Positions 55,730 to 64,000 of a stretch of DNA of 64,000 nt are shown in pieces; the first letter of the stretch is position 1, and every line of letters begins with the position of its first letter. Source of the DNA: Limnobaculum xujianqingii (GTDB lineage: Bacteria > Pseudomonadota > Gammaproteobacteria > Enterobacterales > Enterobacteriaceae); assembly GCF_013394855.1 (NCBI RefSeq), contig NZ_JABMLK010000001.1:1054001-1118000 (forward strand), written 5' to 3'. Both the position numbers and the translations under genes were made by a program. The notes below the pieces were generated by a model. It worked only from the letters and a program-made list of their open reading frames with translations, did not search any database and was not told the DNA's origin.

Positions 55730-57351
55730 TGGTTATTGGCCTTTTTTGGCGTTGGGTCATTAGCACTTGGTGCTTCAAATACCAGTGCGTTACTCTTCTG
55801 ATTCAGTTTTTGCAATATTGGCTGCAACTCACGCATAACTTGATCCAGACGTTGCATATCTGCAACCATGGTGCTGTATGCCGTTGAGCCAGGCTGAAGC
55901 CCTTTCAAACTACGATTTAACTCAGTAAGCGTTTTCTGCATATCTTTCGGCAGGTTGTTAACCTCTTTACTGGACAATATCGCATTCAGATTATTCATCA
56001 TACTGCGCGTTTCTTTTAAGGTATTAGTCATCTCTGCCAGCATTGGTTCAACCGGCATGTTATTAACTTTATCCAATACCGTCATTAAACGTTTCTGAAT
56101 TTCGGCCAGTCCACCAGGCATGGTTGGTATCAGTGGATGTCCGTACACCTCTTTCGGTCCTTTCCATGGTTTCGCATCTTTATGGAAATCGAGATCGACA
56201 AACAGTGCACCGGTTAGCAGGTTTCCTGATTTCAGCGACGCTCTCAGGCCATTAGCATCTACAGATGACAATAGATGAGCTTTCATATCAAAATCTTTAC
56301 CAAATCGGTTTTGAATTCGATCCGGTTCAATACGAATTAATACCGGTACATAGTAATTATTATTTGTCATCTTCAATTCCGGCATATAGAACGGAACCTC
56401 AGAAACAGTACCAACTCGGATACCCCGGAACTCAACCGGTGCGCCAGGTTGCAAGCCACGAATAGAATCTTCAAAATAGAGTAAGAAATCTTCATGTCGG
56501 GTATACAGCGACTCCTGAATGCTCTTTTGATCGGAGTAAAGTTCAAACTCTTCGTTGTCTTTGACCGGATCGCCCTGAGACCAGCCATTAGGTAAATCGA
56601 AGCTAATACCTCCAGCCATCAATGTATCCAATGAGGCCATTTCTACCCGAACCCCTTGTGATGACATATCAAACGCAATACCGCTGTCTTGCCAGAAACG
56701 AACGTTGCTGGTCACTAATCCACGATAAGCATCCATAATAAACAGGCTGTAACGCATTACCCGTTCTTTAGGATCGAATTCACTGCTCTCTACCGTACCT
56801 ACACGGAAACCACGAAACAGTACAGGATCGCCAGCGTTCAGACGGCTTGGCTGTTTACTCTCCAGTGAAACACGCAATCCTTTAGTATCGGCTGATGCCA
56901 ATGGTGCATTCTCTTCCAGCGTGAACTTATCTTGTTCCTGCTTATCATTCCCTGGAAGTAACTCAATATAAGCACCGGAAAGCAGGGTATTCAAACCTGA
57001 GACCCCTTCCCGACCAATTTGTGGTTTTACCACCCAAAAGACCGTGCCTTTATTGAGTAGTTTAACCATACCGTCATTCAAACGTGCGGTAATAACCACT
57101 TGCTTCAGGTCATCACTCAGGGTAACGCTCTCTACCATACCAATGCCGACGTTACGACTCTTAATTGCCGTTTTACCCGCCTCAATACCCTCTGCATTGG
57201 AGGTAATCAGAGTAACAACAGGCCCCTGAGTACTAAAATGGTAAAAAAGGATCCAGGCACCAATCAGTACCGTCACAATCGGAATAATCCACACCGGTGA
57301 CCAGCGCTTTATTTTTTCAACTTTTGCTACGTCCTGATGACTATCCTGCAC
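55726..57351 (-). CDS. pqiB: PqiB, MCE-domain lipid transport tube
   Basis: 541 residues (E. coli 546). One N-terminal transmembrane segment (WIIPIVTVLIGAWILFYHF), then three MCE domains beginning near VVTLITSNAEGIEAGKTAIKSRNVGIG, LDAGDPVLFRGF-like LNAGDPVLFRGFRVG, and LQPGAPVEFRGIRVGTV, then a long C-terminal helix (about 430-525) that builds the needle. PqiB spans the periplasm and carries phospholipid between membranes. It lies 11 bases after pqiA. Confidence 0.96.
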   Translation of the reverse strand: MQDSHQDVAKVEKIKRWSPVWIIPIVTVLIGAWILFYHFSTQGPVVTLITSNAEGIEAGKTAIKSRNVGIGMVESVTLSDDLKQVVITARLNDGMVKLLNKGTVFWVVKPQIGREGVSGLNTLLSGAYIELLPGNDKQEQDKFTLEENAPLASADTKGLRVSLESKQPSRLNAGDPVLFRGFRVGTVESSEFDPKERVMRYSLFIMDAYRGLVTSNVRFWQDSGIAFDMSSQGVRVEMASLDTLMAGGISFDLPNGWSQGDPVKDNEEFELYSDQKSIQESLYTRHEDFLLYFEDSIRGLQPGAPVEFRGIRVGTVSEVPFYMPELKMTNNNYYVPVLIRIEPDRIQNRFGKDFDMKAHLLSSVDANGLRASLKSGNLLTGALFVDLDFHKDAKPWKGPKEVYGHPLIPTMPGGLAEIQKRLMTVLDKVNNMPVEPMLAEMTNTLKETRSMMNNLNAILSSKEVNNLPKDMQKTLTELNRSLKGLQPGSTAYSTMVADMQRLDQVMRELQPILQKLNQKSNALVFEAPSANDPTPKKANNQ

Positions 57352-57362
57352 GCTCAGGCTCC

Positions 57363-58691
57363 TTATTGGTTAATCATTTTTTTACGATCCCACAAAAGAC
57401 GGGGATCAAACATCATAGCCGCAATCATGGTTAGAATAACCACCATAGCAAACAGCACTGCGCCAACATCAGGATAGATGCTCATCAATCGCCCCATTCG
57501 AACCAGCGCAGACAAAACCCCTATCACAAATACATCTATCATTGACCATCGACCAACAAACTCAACCACTTCATACAGATAATGCATTTTTTCGCGGTCC
57601 AGTTTGTTGCCTGCCTTTCCAGCTCCGGAAGCGTCATAACACAGCCAGCCGATAGCCATTATTTTTAAAGTAGGAACCATAATACTGGCGATAAATATCA
57701 CTAACGAAACGGGATAGGAACCATCCTCCCAGAGAATAATGACACCAGAAATAATATTGGATGCCATTGGGTTCCCTAAAACTTCGGTCACCATGATAGG
57801 CAAGATATTGGCAGGTATGTAAAGCATAATGGATGTCACTAATAATGCGAGAGTCCATTGCAAACTATTGCGGCGCCTGGCATATCCGACGGTATGGCAA
57901 CGCGGACATTGGTGTTCATCCATAGGTAAAATCGCCATACAGCATGGGCAAGATCTTAACCCTTGCTCCATACCGGACATGCCAAGCCGAGGTGTTTGAT
58001 GTAACTCCGGTGCCGACTGAATTGATTGCCATAGCCAGTAACGATCCAGGCACTGAAATGCACGTACCTGAAGCAAACAAAACAGACAATAAGGTACAAA
58101 ACTTGGGCCAATACCAATATCACCATAAGCCATTAATTTTACAAAACTTACTAACACCCCAACCAGAAAGATCTCCACCATACACCAAACTTTGGCAAGA
58201 TAGATAACCCGTCCCATAATCACTTTCAGCCGATAAGGCAGCCTGACCTTCAGGCACAGCAAAATGATGGCAACCATACAAAATGCCGGGATTAGCTGAA
58301 CAAAAATAATAAATAATGTCGCCAGACTGGCGTAATCGTCACTCACCATTGCTTCCGGTATTGCCATCAGCTTAATCTGATTGTAGATACCTGAAACTTG
58401 CATATTGATGAATGGAAACAGGTTGGCGAAAACCAACATGATGAGTGCACTGATAGCACAACTGACCGGTTGTAAGACAGGTTCTACCCACAGAGCACTT
58501 AACGTAGTGTGACAACGTGGGCAAACGGCTTTATCTCCCTGCTTAATCTCAGGAAGTTTGACCATCCAGTCACATTGTGGGCATAACACCAACTTATCGT
58601 TAGATTTTTCTACCGTTACTGCATCGCCATGGGTCTGTTTGATATTTACCCGTGGCAGTGATGCATGGGAACAACCCGCATCAGTACACAT
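57363..58691 (-). CDS. pqiA: PqiA inner membrane protein
   Basis: 442 residues from ATG 58691 (E. coli 417), with AGGTGG upstream on the minus strand; GTG 58700 overlaps that site. Two repeats, each a zinc-ribbon (LCPQCDWMVKLP..AVCPRCHTTL and SCPCCMAILPMDEHQCPRCHTVGY) followed by about four membrane segments, the PqiA/LetA layout. It works with PqiB and PqiC in envelope lipid transport. In E. coli the operon is SoxRS-inducible by paraquat. The N-terminal extension of about 25 residues relative to E. coli contains its own Cys/His pair. Confidence 0.94.
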   Translation of the reverse strand: MCTDAGCSHASLPRVNIKQTHGDAVTVEKSNDKLVLCPQCDWMVKLPEIKQGDKAVCPRCHTTLSALWVEPVLQPVSCAISALIMLVFANLFPFINMQVSGIYNQIKLMAIPEAMVSDDYASLATLFIIFVQLIPAFCMVAIILLCLKVRLPYRLKVIMGRVIYLAKVWCMVEIFLVGVLVSFVKLMAYGDIGIGPSFVPYCLFCLLQVRAFQCLDRYWLWQSIQSAPELHQTPRLGMSGMEQGLRSCPCCMAILPMDEHQCPRCHTVGYARRRNSLQWTLALLVTSIMLYIPANILPIMVTEVLGNPMASNIISGVIILWEDGSYPVSLVIFIASIMVPTLKIMAIGWLCYDASGAGKAGNKLDREKMHYLYEVVEFVGRWSMIDVFVIGVLSALVRMGRLMSIYPDVGAVLFAMVVILTMIAAMMFDPRLLWDRKKMINQ

Positions 58692-58787
58692 TACTACCAC
58701 CTTTTATCATTCAGAAAGAACACCCATTAGCACACTCAAGTATAATCCATTAAATTGAAACATATCTTCAAACAGGGTTGATAAATA

Positions 58788-58850
58788 CTTTATTAACTAT
58801 CAATTTGAATAATATATTTATCATATTATTCATTTTTTCTGTTAATAAAG
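58788..58850. repeat. AT-rich nested inverted repeat between uup and pqiA
   Basis: Outer arms CTTTATTAAC (58788-58797) and GTTAATAAAG (58841-58850) are perfect, inner arms GAATAATAT (58807-58815) and ATATTATTC (58823-58831) are perfect, and 9 unpaired bases lie on each side between them. A T6 run follows on the plus strand. Both flanking genes run on the minus strand. Candidate regulatory or cruciform element. Confidence 0.6.
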
Positions 58851-58921
58851 TTTTTTGAAAAATCCATTTTATTTTATCAACCATCTGTTTTTAAAGTATT
58901 TAATACAGATTACATTCTAAG

Positions 58922-60826
58922 TCATCCATTTTTCTGAGATTCTAATTCTTCCCAGCGCAAAAATGCCTCTTCAAATTCTTGTTCTTTTGTTGCCAAATCC
59001 ATCAGTACTTTTTGCGTGACTTCATGGGGTTGATTAAAGAACGAAGCGTCACTTACTTTAGCCTGAAACTCAGCAACCTCAGCCTCCAATTGCTCTATTT
59101 TGGCGGGTAATCCTTCCAGTTCACGCTGTTGGTTGTAGCTTAGTTTATTGTTAGTACGTTTCTTTTCTTCCACTTTTTGTGCTACAGGTTTAGATTCCGT
59201 AGCTGAGACAGGTGTCCGCAATTCTTTAGCATTTGCCTGTTGATGATGAGCATCGAAATAACCACCAACATACTGTTTAATTACACCCTGCCCTTCAAAA
59301 ATCCAGCAGTCAGTTACTGAGTTATCAACAAATTGTCTATCGTGGCTGACCAGCAATACGGTGCCACTGTAATCATTTAGTAACTCTTCCAACAGCTCCA
59401 ACGTTTCAATATCCAGATCGTTGGTTGGTTCATCGAGAATCAATAGGTTACTGGGTTTCAAAAACAGGCGAGCCAGTAGCAGGCGGTTACGCTCTCCTCC
59501 GGACAACGCTCTCACCGGAGTCATGGCGCGCTTTGGATGAAACAGAAAGTCTTGCAGATAACCTAATACGTGACGGGAACGACCATTAACCATCACTTCC
59601 TGTTTACCATCCGCCAGGTTATCAATAACGGTTTTATCCGGATCTAACTCAGCCCGATGCTGATCGAAATAGGCCACTTCCAGTTTAGTCCCGCAGCGTA
59701 CTTTGCCACTGTCTGGCTGTAACTGTTGTAGCATCAACTTCAATAAGGTGGTTTTGCCGCAGCCATTTGGGCCAATCAGGGCGATCTTATCTCCGCGCTG
59801 AACCTGAACTGAAAAATCTTTTACCAGCGTTTTGCCGGCCACGCTATAACTGACATTTTCCAGTTCAAAAATGATTTTCCCTGAACGCAGTGACTCTTCC
59901 ACCTGCATCTTCGCTGTACCCATGGTATTACGGCGAGCTGCATGTTCATTACGCATCGCTTTCAATGCCCGAACACGCCCTTCATTACGGGTACGACGCG
60001 CTTTAATCCCCTGGCGGATCCAAACTTCTTCTTGAGCCAGCCGGCGATCAAACTCTGCATTTTGCAGTTCTTCAACCCGCAGTGCCTCTTCCTTTCCTTC
60101 CAGATAAAGATCGTAATTACCGGGCCAGGACACCAGTTTACCGCGATCCAAATCAACAATACGGGTTGCCATACTGCGAATAAATGAACGGTCATGGGAG
60201 ATAAAGACAATGCTGCCATCAAACTCTTTCAAAAACTCTTCCAGCCAGGAGATGGTTTCGATATCCAGATGGTTAGTTGGCTCATCAAGCAGCAATACAT
60301 CAGGAGAAGAAACCAACGCACGAGCAAGCGCCGCTTTACGTAACCAACCACCAGATAATGATGACAATGGCGCATCGGCGTCTAATTCGAGCTTAACCAG
60401 CACAGCTCGAATATGGCTATCAATCAGCCAGCTTCCCTGATGTTCCAACATCTCTTGCAGACTGGCTAATCTCTTCAGGTTTTGCTCACTGGGATCGCTA
60501 CCCACCAGTTGAGACAGATGATGATACTCTTTTAACTGTGCTGCCTGCTTTTCCACACCTTCGGCTACAAAATCAAAGACGCTCCCTTCCACATTACGAG
60601 GAGGATCCTGTTGCAGACGAGCGACTACGATATCCTGCTCAAATACCAGTTGCCCATCGTCTAACGGCACTTCCCGGTTCAGAATTTTTAATAACGTAGA
60701 TTTACCCGCACCATTGCGCCCAACCAGACAAACACGTTCGCCGGGCTCAATATGCAGCTCGGTATTATCCAATAGTGGTGCATCACTGAATGACAGCCAT
60801 GCACCTGACATATTAATTAAAGACAT
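58922..60826 (-). CDS. uup: ABC-F ATPase Uup
   Basis: 634 residues (E. coli 635). Two ABC domains in one chain: Walker A GRNGAGKST and GPNGCGKTT, signatures LSGGWLRK and LSGGERNR, Walker B LLLDEPTNHLDI and LILDEPTNDLDI. Between them is the arm/linker with many Arg; the C-terminal domain (about 550-634) is a coiled coil that binds DNA in E. coli Uup. It has no membrane segments, and acts on ribosomes and on branched DNA. The uup ATG lies 3 bases after the rlmL stop. Confidence 0.97.
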   Translation of the reverse strand: MSLINMSGAWLSFSDAPLLDNTELHIEPGERVCLVGRNGAGKSTLLKILNREVPLDDGQLVFEQDIVVARLQQDPPRNVEGSVFDFVAEGVEKQAAQLKEYHHLSQLVGSDPSEQNLKRLASLQEMLEHQGSWLIDSHIRAVLVKLELDADAPLSSLSGGWLRKAALARALVSSPDVLLLDEPTNHLDIETISWLEEFLKEFDGSIVFISHDRSFIRSMATRIVDLDRGKLVSWPGNYDLYLEGKEEALRVEELQNAEFDRRLAQEEVWIRQGIKARRTRNEGRVRALKAMRNEHAARRNTMGTAKMQVEESLRSGKIIFELENVSYSVAGKTLVKDFSVQVQRGDKIALIGPNGCGKTTLLKLMLQQLQPDSGKVRCGTKLEVAYFDQHRAELDPDKTVIDNLADGKQEVMVNGRSRHVLGYLQDFLFHPKRAMTPVRALSGGERNRLLLARLFLKPSNLLILDEPTNDLDIETLELLEELLNDYSGTVLLVSHDRQFVDNSVTDCWIFEGQGVIKQYVGGYFDAHHQQANAKELRTPVSATESKPVAQKVEEKKRTNNKLSYNQQRELEGLPAKIEQLEAEVAEFQAKVSDASFFNQPHEVTQKVLMDLATKEQEFEEAFLRWEELESQKNG

Positions 60827-60829
60827 CTG

Positions 60830-63001
60830 TTACTTTTCCTCACCGGCGTGAGACACCAGCCAGCAATTATGAATTTGTCGGTTACGGGCAAAATCGACAG
60901 ACAACGTTTTTTCGGAAATCTCTTGTGCACTCAGCTTCAATTTAGCTAAGCCGTCCATATCCATCTTAAAGCCACGTTTGTTGTTGGAGAACATAATGGT
61001 ACCACCAGGACGCAGCATTCTTTTTAAATCAGCCATTAAAGCCAAATGGTCACGCTGCACATCAAAACTGTTTTCCATACGTTTAGAGTTTGAGAACGTG
61101 GGTGGATCGATAAAGATCACATCAAACTGTTCATTCGTTTCATGCATCCAACCCAGACAATCTGCCTGAATCAACCGGTGCTGTCTGCCTACCAAATCGT
61201 TAGCCCGCAGATTGCGTTCTGCCCATTCCAGATAGGTGCGTGACATATCAACTGTGGTGGTGGTACGTGCACCGCCAATGCCAGCATGTACGCTGGCGGA
61301 GCCGGTATAGGCAAACAGGTTAAGAAAATCTTTACCACGACTCATCTGTCCTAACATCCGACGTGCAATACGGTGGTCAAGAAACAGGCCAGTATCCAGA
61401 TAGTCTGTCAGGTTAACCCACAATTTAGCGCCAAACTCATTAACCAGGAAAAAATCGCCCTTCTGCGCCAGTTTTTCATACTGACTTTTACCTTTTTGTT
61501 TCTCACGAACTTTTAAAATTAATGCGCTGGCGGGTAATTCAAGAACCGCCAATGTGGCATTGATAGCATCGAACAGGCGTTGACGTGCTTTTTGCGGGTC
61601 TACTGTTTTTGGTGGTGCGTATTCCTGTAAAACATATTTGCTGCCGTAACGATCGAGCGCCAGATTATATTCAGGTAAATCAGCATCGTAGAGACGATAA
61701 CATTCGATACCTTCCTGCTTCGCCCACTTCTCCAGTTTTTTCACATTTTTTCGCAGCCGGTTAGCAAAATCTGCCGCAATTTGTACTGACTGCTCACCGT
61801 TTTTCTCACCATCTGCCCCTGCGGAATGATCGCCCGGTAATACGCTTCTTTCACTATTCTCAGCCAGAGAGTAGTTTTTCTGCACGCAGTCCAGTGGACC
61901 ATTCTTAGCTTTAAACTGACGTCCTGCCCGCAGTTGCAAACAGCTTAGCAGTTCTGGTGATGCACTAAATAAAGAGAGGTTCCAGCCACCAAAATCGCGC
62001 TTCATTATCTGCCCCAGCGCACTATGTAAAGCAATCAGCGCCGGTTCACTATCCAGACGTTCACCATATGGAGGGTTACTGAGTACCGTTCCTTTTTGAT
62101 CTGCCGGTAATGGGTTGGTCAAACGCGTCAGTTCCTGAGTTTCGAACTGAATCAGACTGGCAACACCGGCCCGACGAGCATTGTTCTTAGCAATCTCAAT
62201 GACCCGACGATCGTGATCATAACCAAAGAAGCGTGATTGCGTTTTATTGATGCCACGACTGGCTCTAACCTGTGCTTCTGCCAGCAATTCACGCCATAGC
62301 TCAGCATTATGTCCAAGCCATTGATTAAAACCCCAGTAATCACGACGCAAACCCGGAGCAATATCCGCAGCTACCATAGCCGCTTCAATCAATAAGGTGC
62401 CGGAGCCGCACATAGGATCAACCATTGGCGTTTCTGCCTGCCAGCCAGAGCGCATCACTATCGCTGCCGCCAGGTTTTCTTTTAATGGAGCCTGACCCGC
62501 CATATCGCGGTATCCACGCTGATGCAAACCATCACCACTTAAATCGATGGCAATATTGGCACGATCTTTTTGTAAATAGACATTAATCCGAATATCGGGC
62601 TGTACCTTCGCCACATCCGGACGTTGTTGAACTTTACGCGTGAAGCTATCAACAATGGCATCTTTTACTTTCAGAGCACCATACTGACTATTACGAATCT
62701 CTTCGTTGGTACCGGTGAAATTAACGGCAAAGGTTTTATCAACCCCAAACAGGGAAGGCCAGTTAATGGCATTAACACCAAGATACAGATCCATATCGCT
62801 GTATACGCGGAACTCGCTTAACGGCAACAGAATGCGTGAAGCTAACCGGCTCCACAGCAAACTGGTATACATCAGGCGCTCGTCACCTTCAAAATGCACA
62901 CCACCCTGCACCACTTTACAGGCACTTGCCCCCAGCGCTTCCAGCTCAGTTTTTAATAATTCTTCCAGCCCACGCGCCGTACTGGCAAACAGAGAGATCA
63001 T
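60830..63001 (-). CDS. rlmL: 23S rRNA methyltransferase RlmKL (m7G2069 and m2G2445)
   Basis: 723 residues from ATG 63001 ([16 protein letters not shown]), against 702 in E. coli; an in-frame ATG at 63016 lies upstream without homology. The N-terminal THUMP domain and first methyltransferase ([27 protein letters not shown]) form the RlmL half; the C-terminal half ([32 protein letters not shown]) is RlmK. An insertion of about 20 residues near 390-415 ([15 protein letters not shown]) accounts for the extra length. The gene forms an operon with uup. Confidence 0.96.
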   Translation of the reverse strand: MISLFASTARGLEELLKTELEALGASACKVVQGGVHFEGDERLMYTSLLWSRLASRILLPLSEFRVYSDMDLYLGVNAINWPSLFGVDKTFAVNFTGTNEEIRNSQYGALKVKDAIVDSFTRKVQQRPDVAKVQPDIRINVYLQKDRANIAIDLSGDGLHQRGYRDMAGQAPLKENLAAAIVMRSGWQAETPMVDPMCGSGTLLIEAAMVAADIAPGLRRDYWGFNQWLGHNAELWRELLAEAQVRASRGINKTQSRFFGYDHDRRVIEIAKNNARRAGVASLIQFETQELTRLTNPLPADQKGTVLSNPPYGERLDSEPALIALHSALGQIMKRDFGGWNLSLFSASPELLSCLQLRAGRQFKAKNGPLDCVQKNYSLAENSERSVLPGDHSAGADGEKNGEQSVQIAADFANRLRKNVKKLEKWAKQEGIECYRLYDADLPEYNLALDRYGSKYVLQEYAPPKTVDPQKARQRLFDAINATLAVLELPASALILKVREKQKGKSQYEKLAQKGDFFLVNEFGAKLWVNLTDYLDTGLFLDHRIARRMLGQMSRGKDFLNLFAYTGSASVHAGIGGARTTTTVDMSRTYLEWAERNLRANDLVGRQHRLIQADCLGWMHETNEQFDVIFIDPPTFSNSKRMENSFDVQRDHLALMADLKRMLRPGGTIMFSNNKRGFKMDMDGLAKLKLSAQEISEKTLSVDFARNRQIHNCWLVSHAGEEK

Positions 63002-63208
63002 AAGGTTACACCGCATAATAAAAATAGTGGTGCATTATAGCCAATCCATGCGCTTTGTCATAAAGTTACCCTCTATTAATTAGTGAAATCTCGAATCACC
63101 GCCGTTCAGTGCCGATACTCCTCAGGTTACATATTTATTTATGCTGCCATATCATATCGTTAGCTTCTGGCGTTGGTGAGCTTCACCTGCTATCAATGGA
63201 GTTGTTAC

Positions 63209-64000
63209 GTGGTTACTCTTTCTCGTTTATATGTACATCCGGTTAAATCAATGAGAGGTCTGGAGCTTTCTCATGCCCAGGTTTGTGAAAGCGGTCTGGC
63301 ATTTGACCGTATTTTTATGGTGACCGAGCCGAATGGAACATTTGTTACCGCCCGACAATATCCACAGCTAGTGCGTTTTATTCCAGCCTTACTGATCAAT
63401 GGCATATCTATTACTGCGCCTGACGGGCAAAGCAAAATGGTAGGCTTTAGCGACTTTTCTCAAAATCTTTCTCCAACCGAAGTTTGGGGAAACCATTTTA
63501 CGGCCCATATTGCGCCTGACAGTATCAACCAGTGGCTAAGCGGCTATTTAAACAAGGAAGTACAGCTTCGCTGGGTAGGCCCTGAGCTTACTCGTCGGGT
63601 AAAAAATCGTCCTGAAGTCCCCCTCTCTTTTGCCGATGGTTTCCCATACTTGCTGATCAATGAGACTTCATTTCAGGTGCTACAATCGCGCTGCCCGGGC
63701 AGTATTGTGATTGAGCAATTCCGTCCAAATCTGATTATTCGCGATGCCGCACCATTTGCGGAAGATAGCTGGCAAACCATTCGTATTGGTGAGGTTATAT
63801 TTGATTTAGTTAAACCCTGCAGTCGCTGTGTTTTAACCACCGTAAATATTGAAAATGGTCGTAAACATCCTCAGGGTGAACCTTTACGCACCCTCCAACA
63901 ATTCAGAACCGCAGAAAATGGCGACGTGGATTTTGGTCAGAATATGATTGCCCGAAATCATGGCGTTATTCGTTTAGGTGATTCAATTGAAGTACTGGCG
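63209..64000 (+). CDS. ycbX: YcbX, MOSC-domain molybdenum-cofactor protein (3' end missing)
   Basis: 264 codons are open to the window edge, of about 369 in E. coli. Start GTG 63209, with GGAG (63198-63201) seven bases upstream. [17 protein letters not shown] begins the MOSC N-terminal beta-barrel; the MOSC domain follows with FRPNLI and [11 protein letters not shown], whose Cys binds the molybdenum cofactor. The C-terminal 2Fe-2S ferredoxin domain would lie beyond the window. In E. coli YcbX detoxifies N-hydroxylated bases such as 6-hydroxylaminopurine. Divergent from rlmL, as in E. coli. Confidence 0.94.
   Translation, partial: MVTLSRLYVHPVKSMRGLELSHAQVCESGLAFDRIFMVTEPNGTFVTARQYPQLVRFIPALLINGISITAPDGQSKMVGFSDFSQNLSPTEVWGNHFTAHIAPDSINQWLSGYLNKEVQLRWVGPELTRRVKNRPEVPLSFADGFPYLLINETSFQVLQSRCPGSIVIEQFRPNLIIRDAAPFAEDSWQTIRIGEVIFDLVKPCSRCVLTTVNIENGRKHPQGEPLRTLQQFRTAENGDVDFGQNMIARNHGVIRLGDSIEVLA

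Overview
This window looks like the chromosome of a gammaproteobacterium of the order Enterobacterales. Most proteins match Escherichia coli K-12 proteins closely in sequence and length, and several blocks keep E. coli gene order: yccU-mgsA-helD-yccF-yccS-tfoX-sulA-ompA-matP-ycbZ-fabA, ompW-yciC/yciB-yciA-tonB-yciI-yciY-clsA-yciU, ychE-adhE/hns/galU/rssB-ychJ-purU-tRNA-Tyr, nudG/topB-selD-ydjA-sppA-ansA-pncA-msrB-gapA-yeaD-mipA, and pqiC-pqiB-pqiA-uup-rlmL-ycbX. Moderate A+T content and the way these blocks are shuffled would suit a non-model family such as Budviciaceae, but the genus is inference only.

Layout. (1) 1-2133 is the right-hand end of a lambdoid prophage: a lambda-Exo-like nuclease cut by the window edge, a small ORF, a DUF4224-like protein in the usual excisionase position and a tyrosine integrase. 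It abuts the 3' end of a tRNA-Ser(UGA) gene; the rest of the prophage lies off the left edge. (2) 2380-14795 is core chromosome: methylglyoxal synthase, helicase IV, envelope proteins, the competence regulator, the SOS division inhibitor SulA with a clear LexA box, OmpA, MatP, a Lon-like protease and FabA with a readable FadR/FabR promoter. (3) 14901-28716 holds a small zinc-ribbon ORF, the ppk-ppx polyphosphate operon, ompW, the yci cluster with two extra genes (SulP transporter, beta-hydroxyacid dehydrogenase), tonB with a Fur-like box, and clsA. (4) 28742-40727 holds ychE, adhE, a 1.16 kb gene-free AT-rich stretch, hns, a galU-ugd-uge nucleotide-sugar operon, rssB, ychJ, purU and tRNA-Tyr. 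(5) 40827-55089 holds a LOG-family gene, xthA, nudG, a tightly overlapping selD-mnmH-topB selenium/topoisomerase operon, ydjA, sppA, ansA-pncA, msrB, gapA, yeaD and mipA. (6) 55160-64000 holds pqiABC, uup, rlmL and the start of ycbX, which is cut by the right edge.

Working together: ppk and ppx make and degrade polyphosphate; galU, ugd and uge form a path from glucose-1-phosphate to UDP-galacturonate; selD supplies selenophosphate to mnmH for tRNA 2-selenouridine; pqiA, pqiB and pqiC form an envelope lipid-transport system of the MCE type.

I found no convincing new multi-gene system. The accessory-type signals worth checking are the prophage/tRNA junction with 13-bp tandem repeats, the small zinc-ribbon ORF, the structured GC-richer island between adhE and hns, two strong intergenic inverted repeats (sulA-ompA and uup-pqiA), and several gene-order differences from E. 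coli.
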